A DNA stretch of 64,000 bases, from assembly GCA_964601355.1 (NCBI GenBank), contig CAZRNB010000001.1, forward strand, positions 1 through 64,000, written 5' to 3'. Positions 59,019-64,000 of this stretch are shown here, piece after piece. Positions within the stretch are counted from its first letter, which is position 1; each line of letters starts with the position of its first letter. Below the pieces are notes generated by a model that saw only the letters and a list, made by a program, of their open reading frames with translations, had not been told where the DNA came from and did not search any database. The stretch is from CAZRNB01 sp964601355 (GTDB lineage Bacteria > Planctomycetota > Phycisphaerae > Sedimentisphaerales > Anaerobacaceae). The translations under genes and the position numbers were made by a program.

Positions 59019-61490
59019 TTATTTTCCCGGCAGATCGAAAGTTTTATACGTTGTATTATCAACGTCGTCTTTGACTTTGACGGTGAGGATATGCTCACCG
59101 GCTTTCAAATCTTCTACTACAATTGTGAAGCTCTCATCTGTAGTATCATAAACCAGGTCGTCAGGAATGGAGCCTTTCCATTCTGCATTGCTGTCAACGG
59201 TGTATTGCACCTCGCCGATTATGCTTAGCTCGTCATGCACCAGCAGCTTTAATGTTATTGTGCTGTCGGTTTTTGTAATAGAGTTTTCACCGATGACCGG
59301 CCCGGTATTATCGATTATCACCGGATCGCTTATTCTGCTGTCCGTCAGTTTGGTTGCCGCATTATTGCTTCTTTCATCGCTTGCGGTTACTCTGAGCTCA
59401 TACCGGCCATCTTCAACGGTCCTTCCGTCCCAGTCGAAGCTATCTGCTTCGTGCTCGTCTTCAAGCTCAATCCAGTTAGTTCTGCCGATTTTTCTAAGGT
59501 CTATCTTGTAGATCAGCTTGTCACTGTTGTCGTCCTTTGCCTTATAGGTAATTTTGAATCCTCCGGGAAGGATTTTATTGGTAGGCTCAACCCGGCTGAC
59601 ATTGACGGATTCAACCTTCGGAGCCAGATTCGGCACGGTGCTGGCAACTGCAATTTCCCTTATAATGGGAGTTTTAAGACCGTCTTCGCTTTTCAGGATA
59701 AGTTTATATTGGCAGAATCTGCCGATTGGACAAGACAGTTGTACCGGCTCATTTATCTCTATCGGCTCAGTCCAATCCGAAAAAGTTGGGTCGTTCACGT
59801 CTTCAACGTTACCGCTGCGGGATGCTATCAAAACCTTGCATCCCTGCGGGATGTCGGCCTCAATTTGCAGCTTGCCCCACCTGGCAGGCTGACCGGCGTC
59901 AATCAGGTCGGAAATGTAGGTACCATCCGCAGCAAAAGTTTTGTTTAGCTTTATCAGCTTTGGAGGATTTGCGGTCCCAAGATACACAACACCATCGGCC
60001 ACGGCTATCGATGTTATCTGTGATGCCTGCTCGTCCTCATAAACAATTGCCTGCTGCTCCGTCGCCGGGTCGATGGTAAAAAGTTGAGCGGAGTTTCCCG
60101 TTCCTACAAGCAGCTTTGAATCTTGTTCGGCCAAGCAGAAGAAAACCGCTGTCTCGCTGAATACATCGGTTACAAAACCCTCTTTGTTTATTTTGTGTAT
60201 AACGCTGGTTTTATCAGATTTGGCTGCCTGGCGGGGTGGCATCTTTTTGCCGGCTGATTCATCAACTGCTCGTCTTTTTATATTTGCTATTTGCAGCTTA
60301 CGTCCCGATACATCGGGATTGACGGAGTCTTCCCGCTTTTGCGAGGGCACCTCAGGCCGACCCGCCACAAACGATTCCGCTGCAAAACTTGTTTCAGCCT
60401 GGACGGCCTGGGCCGATGTTGCCGCCGCGTATAAATATGTATCTGCAGAAGTCAAAGTCGATGCCGACAGCAGCGCTGTAATCTCAGGCTGCTCACTGTC
60501 ATACAAAACCGTCGCTGTTTTAGTGCGTGGATTTATTTTATATACCAGTCCTCGGCCGTCGCTGCCGGCATAAATTGAACCATCTTTTGCAGTGGCTAAC
60601 GAAAGGATGTTTTTGTCTCGACTGGTATAAATAATTTGTGCCTCTCTGCCCAGAGAGTCGAGCTGATACACATTGCCCTTCGGCCCCGTACCTAAATAAA
60701 TATTACCTACATTATCGGTAGCTATGGCGAAGATATATCTGGTGTCATCCGCAGCGCCGAAAGGTGTCCTGCGGAGCGGCGGGTCTGATCCGGTCCAGGC
60801 TTTCAGCCTGGTCGTCCTGGGCTCAAAAATCGTTTCCAGCTTGTTTCCTTCAAGCCGACACAGTCTGCATTCTTTACCACTTATACCTGCCAGCAGCCTG
60901 CCAGAAACATCGGTAGCCATCGCAAAAATATGCTCATTTGACAGATGCCGTTCTTCCCCCTCGGCTGCACTCGGGACAGGCTTAACCTCGTTTGCATCGT
61001 TGATCTCGTCTGTACTTTCAATCTCCGCAGGACACCTTTCGGTGCTGTCGGTGGCAGGCTCATTATCCTGCTCGGCATCCGGTTCTTCCCCCCGGAAGGG
61101 GTCCTGTGGACTGGGAGGATCTTCTATTGTGGGATTTTTCTCGGGCTTTTGATCACTTTGCAGAGGATATACCTTTGTCAATTGCCCGATGCTGTATTTA
61201 TAAATGCCTCCGTTGGGACTTGTGCCGATGTAAATTATGCCGCCGCTTATAACGATGCTGTTTATCGACCAGACATTCTCGAGCTTCTCAACCAGAACTT
61301 GCGAGGCATATCCAAGCTGAATAATCCCCCGAAGGTCAATGACAATGTTTTCGGTTTTGCCCTTTAGTAAATCAGCACCGCTTTTGTGGTGTATAATTTT
61401 TGTTGTGACCGCTCGGCTCTGAGTAACAAAAAACATAGGTAATATGCAGCTTGCAAGTGCACAAATCACAAAAATTCTTTTATGTGTCAT
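59019..61490 (-). CDS. Secreted beta-propeller protein with repeat-filled linker
   Basis: 823 residues. Signal peptide (IFVICALASCILPMFFVTQSRA). Repeated blade motifs of the type YIGTSPNGGIYKYS, FAIATDNVGNIYLGTGPKGN, LATAKDGSIYAGSDGRGLVY, and VADGVVYLGTANPPKLIKL indicate an NHL/WD-like propeller spread over about 60-540; the C-terminal 250 residues look like Ig-type strands (KITYKAKDDNSDKLIYKID). No catalytic motif. Between blades, 60745-61125 holds at least four palindromic insertions (PLRRTPFGAA, TERCPAEIEST, PVPSAAEGEE, DPFRGEEPD). Likely extracytoplasmic binding protein; next to the S55 peptidase on the same strand. Confidence 0.75.
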   Translation of the reverse strand: MTHKRIFVICALASCILPMFFVTQSRAVTTKIIHHKSGADLLKGKTENIVIDLRGIIQLGYASQVLVEKLENVWSINSIVISGGIIYIGTSPNGGIYKYSIGQLTKVYPLQSDQKPEKNPTIEDPPSPQDPFRGEEPDAEQDNEPATDSTERCPAEIESTDEINDANEVKPVPSAAEGEERHLSNEHIFAMATDVSGRLLAGISGKECRLCRLEGNKLETIFEPRTTRLKAWTGSDPPLRRTPFGAADDTRYIFAIATDNVGNIYLGTGPKGNVYQLDSLGREAQIIYTSRDKNILSLATAKDGSIYAGSDGRGLVYKINPRTKTATVLYDSEQPEITALLSASTLTSADTYLYAAATSAQAVQAETSFAAESFVAGRPEVPSQKREDSVNPDVSGRKLQIANIKRRAVDESAGKKMPPRQAAKSDKTSVIHKINKEGFVTDVFSETAVFFCLAEQDSKLLVGTGNSAQLFTIDPATEQQAIVYEDEQASQITSIAVADGVVYLGTANPPKLIKLNKTFAADGTYISDLIDAGQPARWGKLQIEADIPQGCKVLIASRSGNVEDVNDPTFSDWTEPIEINEPVQLSCPIGRFCQYKLILKSEDGLKTPIIREIAVASTVPNLAPKVESVNVSRVEPTNKILPGGFKITYKAKDDNSDKLIYKIDLRKIGRTNWIELEDEHEADSFDWDGRTVEDGRYELRVTASDERSNNAATKLTDSRISDPVIIDNTGPVIGENSITKTDSTITLKLLVHDELSIIGEVQYTVDSNAEWKGSIPDDLVYDTTDESFTIVVEDLKAGEHILTVKVKDDVDNTTYKTFDLPGK
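60745..61125. repeat. Cluster of palindromic insertions inside the beta-propeller gene
   Basis: GCGCCGAAAGGTGTCCTGCG near 60752, CCCTCGGCTGCACTCGGGAC near 60958, GCAGGACACCTTTCGGTGCT near 61027 and CCGGAAGGGGTCCTGTGGAC near 61096. Copies in opposite orientation and different frames are read as different peptides. All keep the reading frame. Confidence 0.75.
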
Positions 61491-61504
61491 AATAACTCCC
61501 AGAA

Positions 61505-61620
61505 GTGCCTAAAATTTAGAGTGACTAAAGTGCCTAAAGTTACGAAATATAATCTTAGCTTGCTTTAGGCACTTTAGCTCACTTTAGGCACTTTAGCTCA
61601 CTTTAGGCACTTTATCTAAT
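61505..61620. repeat. CTAAAGTGC/GCACTTTAG heptamer tract
   Basis: GTGCCTAAAGTGACTAAAGT-type units followed by four units of GCACTTTAGCTCACTTTAG in inverse orientation. Lies between the S55 peptidase and the beta-propeller gene; long inverted repeats, no T-run. Confidence 0.8.
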
Positions 61621-61634
61621 TGGATTCTGTCACA

Positions 61635-63686
61635 CTATTTCTCTACCGTTATACGCATACTTTTTCTATCGGCTACGATTGTGCCTGTTCTTACACTTTT
61701 TTCGAGCCATTGTGGATAGGGCTGGATTCTTAATGCTCTTATATCATCCTGCATGACAAGCGTTTTTGTCGCCGGCAAATCAGGAAGCTCAGACCTTTCT
61801 ACTGCTATGCCGCTGGGCGGTAAAACTAAAAGGCAGTACAATTTATCTCTATTGATGCTTAAAACATCGTTCAATGCCTCAATCAGACTCGTCATATCAT
61901 ACGCGATAAATCTATACGGGACGGTTTTCCGCAGATGCTGTTCATATTCGGACGAGCCTAATACAATCAATTCGTATTTCCCGGGATTGAGACCTTCGGG
62001 TATTTTCAGGCTGAACTGATATTTTTTCTTTTCTGAGAGGTACGATTCGAGAACGACGTCCACCTGGATTTGATGCCCAGGCTTAATACTCGAATCAGAC
62101 AAATCGACCGACCATATATAAGAGGCGATGTTTTTCGGCAGGATGCGGATATCGAAATCAAGTGATGTTATATCAACTTCCTCAAAGGGATTGTTCATTA
62201 GCAGAAGCACGGAACCTTTACTTTCGGCTATCATTTCAGCCGTAGATAGTCCTGTGGATATATTTTCAAAATTGATCCCTATTTGTTGGGATTTGTCTTT
62301 CAGGCCGATACTTACCTTGTATTCAATCGTATGGTCCGGCGGAAAGCTGCCGAGGGACATAACTGCTCCAGACACGGTTGCATGGAGCAGCTCAGGAGTA
62401 AGCAATCGATTGTTGGCGAGCCGGCAGTTAAAACTTGCATCCCGTCGAAATCGGCTTTGCTCCCGTCCAGACAATCGGCCTGGCTGCTCTTGTGTGTTAA
62501 AACGGCTCACTTTTATCGTCAGCGGTATCATCTGCGGCGTTGCACCGATTTGCCCGAAAATCGCTGTTGGTTCGTCGGTTGTCAAGGCGCCGACTATTTC
62601 CATGCTGCTACCGAGCTTAAAAGAACGAGCCAGATTTGATACAATGGTATGCACTTGGCCGGTGGCCATTGGCAAATCTATCGCTCCATAACCAAGCAGG
62701 CTGTGGCCAAAACCATAGACCTTATCTCCCACAATCTCAGTGACGGTCCCAAGCACAGTCGATGTTATATCACCATCGACTAACGGCACCGTAAGAACTG
62801 CACCCGGGGTTAGCTGCACCTTTTGAGTATTGTTGGCATCCGAATTGCCTCCAATGCCCGAAACAGCCATAAGCCCGTAAGGCTCAAGCAAGGCCTCGAA
62901 TTGTTTACAGGCATCAGGCGGCAGGCCGGAAATAATTAACGGGCACGGCAGCCATCCCAGCGCCGAAAGGTGTCCTGCGGAGCTGGATGCTGGATGCTGG
63001 ATGCTGGATGCTGAATGCTCGACGAGAATCGAGCGTCGAGAATTGAGCATCGAGTTAATTTCAGCAAAATCGATCGGCTTGGAAAAATCGAGCGCAAATC
63101 CCATTTTGTTGGATTTCAAATCGTTGGCACTGCCTACTTTGAGCATTTCTTTAATCGGCGTAACGCCGTAAAGCGGGTCTTTGCTGAGTGTCCAGGCGAA
63201 AGACATCGCCCCGGCCAGCCGGCCTTCAATATAGACCGGCGAGCCGCTGCACCCGGCTACGGGACCTGTGTAAATAAAACGCTTATCTGTGCCTTGAACC
63301 AAAATCGCATCTCGACCCGGCTCAATATTGTGCACCACACTTATAACATCCAAATCGAACTTCTCGATTTTGGTGCCGCTGTAACAGGTAAGACAATATG
63401 CCTTCATCCCAGGAGTAATCTCATCAATGCTTATATATTTGGCTGGATCCCAAAGGTCTTTTGCAGAGCTTTTGCTGGGTGGGGCCGTATCTGGCGCAGC
63501 ATTTTTTCCCACCTGCTGAGCGGATTCACAAAGAGAGTCAGCTAAAAGCAGAAGACAGAAGACAAAAGCCGGAAAACAGAGGACAGAGGACGGAGAACGG
63601 AAATTCTGCCTTCTGTCTTCCGTCTTCTGTCTTCTATATTCTGTATTCTTTTTTTGCCCTTTTGCCCTTGTTTTTATTATGAACAT
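61635..63686 (-). CDS. SpoIVB-type (S55) serine peptidase domain protein
   Basis: 683 residues. S55 domain at about 75-290: ISIDEITPGMKAYCLTCYSG, IEKFDLDVISVVHNIEPGRD, then the nucleophile segment GPVAGCSGSPVYIEGRLAGA, and GDKVYGFGHSLLGYG. The remainder is strand-rich. SpoIVB cleaves a sporulation signalling partner in Bacillus; here no sporulation genes are near, so the target is unknown. The N-terminus (NTEYRRQKTEDRRQN, then SVLCFPAFVFCLLLLADS) is encoded by GACAGAA-type heptamers that provide the signal peptide. A second tract at 62985-63055 gives SIQHPASSSAGHLSALGW and neighbours. AGGGTG precedes the ATG. Confidence 0.8.
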   Translation of the reverse strand: MFIIKTRAKGQKKNTEYRRQKTEDRRQNFRSPSSVLCFPAFVFCLLLLADSLCESAQQVGKNAAPDTAPPSKSSAKDLWDPAKYISIDEITPGMKAYCLTCYSGTKIEKFDLDVISVVHNIEPGRDAILVQGTDKRFIYTGPVAGCSGSPVYIEGRLAGAMSFAWTLSKDPLYGVTPIKEMLKVGSANDLKSNKMGFALDFSKPIDFAEINSMLNSRRSILVEHSASSIQHPASSSAGHLSALGWLPCPLIISGLPPDACKQFEALLEPYGLMAVSGIGGNSDANNTQKVQLTPGAVLTVPLVDGDITSTVLGTVTEIVGDKVYGFGHSLLGYGAIDLPMATGQVHTIVSNLARSFKLGSSMEIVGALTTDEPTAIFGQIGATPQMIPLTIKVSRFNTQEQPGRLSGREQSRFRRDASFNCRLANNRLLTPELLHATVSGAVMSLGSFPPDHTIEYKVSIGLKDKSQQIGINFENISTGLSTAEMIAESKGSVLLLMNNPFEEVDITSLDFDIRILPKNIASYIWSVDLSDSSIKPGHQIQVDVVLESYLSEKKKYQFSLKIPEGLNPGKYELIVLGSSEYEQHLRKTVPYRFIAYDMTSLIEALNDVLSINRDKLYCLLVLPPSGIAVERSELPDLPATKTLVMQDDIRALRIQPYPQWLEKSVRTGTIVADRKSMRITVEK
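62958..63055. repeat. Palindrome plus GCTGGAT/GAGAATC heptamers inside the S55 gene
   Basis: GCGCCGAAAGGTGTCCTGCG is followed by four GCTGGAT units and then GAGCGTC/GAGAATC units. In frame on the minus strand; encodes a low-complexity loop of about 30 residues. Confidence 0.8.
63550..63660. repeat. GAAGACA/TCTTCTG tract at the 5' end of the S55 gene
   Basis: GCAGAAGACAGAAGACAAAA and inverse CTTCTGTCTTCCGTCTTC units followed by TATTCTGTATTC. Same family as the tract at the 3' end of ctpA. Encodes residues about 14-50 of the S55 protein, including the hydrophobic part of its signal peptide. Confidence 0.8.
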
Positions 63687-63848
63687 CTACACCCTTTCGA
63701 TTATTTATTGAATAAGATTTTAATAGTTGAATATCTTCATTGCAAGGCTAAAGAAATTTTGATAAAATGCGGACCTGGTTGTATAGTGGAACAATGATAA
63801 ATGATAAATAAGGATAAAAGGGAACCAGAATAAAAAACGGAGAATATA

Positions 63849-64000
63849 ATGAAATCTGGGCATAGACATGAGCTTAAAACAAATGAATTAGCCGAGTGGA
63901 TGTCAAATTTTCCAGAATGGATCAAAGAAAATCGCATAACAATTATCAGCTTATTGTTGGTTGTTGTTGTGGCCGGTATTCTGTCCGTCTGGAGAAATCA
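63849..64000 (+). CDS. Membrane-anchored protein, N-terminal part only
   Basis: Open at the right edge. The 50 visible residues begin MKSGHRHELKTNELAEWMSN and hold one membrane helix (ITIISLLLVVVVAGILSVW). GGAG lies seven bases before the ATG. The layout (short cytoplasmic N-terminus, KTNELAEW, then a single helix) resembles YfgM-type TPR proteins, but the family cannot be confirmed from this fragment. Confidence 0.6.
   Translation, partial: MKSGHRHELKTNELAEWMSNFPEWIKENRITIISLLLVVVVAGILSVWRN

Overview
This 64 kb window looks like chromosome from an anaerobic planctomycete, most likely class Phycisphaerae. That placement is inferred from gene content, not from a marker phylogeny. The pointers are: an excisionase-type DNA-binding domain fused to a response-regulator receiver, an MJ0042-type zinc finger fused to membrane helices, a flagellar P-ring (FlgI) homologue carried as a lipoprotein with HEAT-like repeats, a class I Fe-S fumarase alpha subunit, Gram-negative envelope genes (LptD-like, LolCDE-like, polyprenyl synthetase) together with murE and L,D-transpeptidase, and a very high load of short repeats. 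No rRNA, tRNA, CRISPR array, integrase or complete insertion sequence was recognised.

Layout. 1-7.1 kb: a decayed LuxR-type regulator, a small membrane protein, a DapF-like epimerase lacking both catalytic cysteines, and small metabolic genes (LysE, GNAT, C_GCAxxG_C_C, TIGR04076, PhzF, a ferredoxin-like Fe-S protein) plus a pseudogene remnant. 7.1-9 kb: lepA. 9-11.1 kb: an AT-rich accessory island (HNH nuclease, winged-helix-like protein, truncated Bro-N protein) with stacked hairpins. 11.3-13.5 kb: hemW, an AhpD-like protein and an acetyltransferase. 13.5-14.5 kb: a gene-free stretch with a possible structured RNA and a MITE-like palindromic element. 14.5-17.5 kb: a one-component/response-regulator hybrid followed by an HDOD histidine kinase. 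17.8-22.6 kb: a catabolic operon (DapA-type lyase, PdxA-type dehydrogenase, DUF1537 acid-sugar kinase, sodium symporter). 22.7-30 kb: clpX, then a minus-strand block with L,D-transpeptidase, 5-FCL, rarA, polyprenyl synthetase, ilvE and an HhH-type gene bracketed by 50-bp direct repeats. 30.1-42.3 kb: minus-strand envelope block (lptD-like, fba, ctpA, lysS, two FtsX-type permeases, lolD). 42.4-53.8 kb: plus-strand block with pilT, zinc-finger membrane protein, FlgI-HEAT lipoprotein, smc, and a pair of M16 peptidases with complementary active sites. 53.9-64 kb: azoR, HigBA, a pseudogene, then a minus-strand run of S55 peptidase, beta-propeller protein, fumarase alpha and murE, and the start of a membrane protein at the right edge.

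The most unusual feature is the repeat content. Two kinds occur throughout: tandem heptanucleotide tracts (many different 7-mers) and short imperfect palindromes of several families. Both lie between genes and also inside genes without breaking the frame: in dapF, pdxA, lysS, ctpA, murE, the fumarase, the beta-propeller protein, the S55 peptidase and others. One 64-bp element is intergenic near 30.85 kb and lies in frame inside lysS at 35.17 kb with only two differences. Repeats also provide protein ends: the C-terminus of CtpA, the signal-peptide region of the S55 peptidase, the tail of the LuxR protein and the start codon of the zinc-finger protein. This is my main candidate for an under-described biological phenomenon here.
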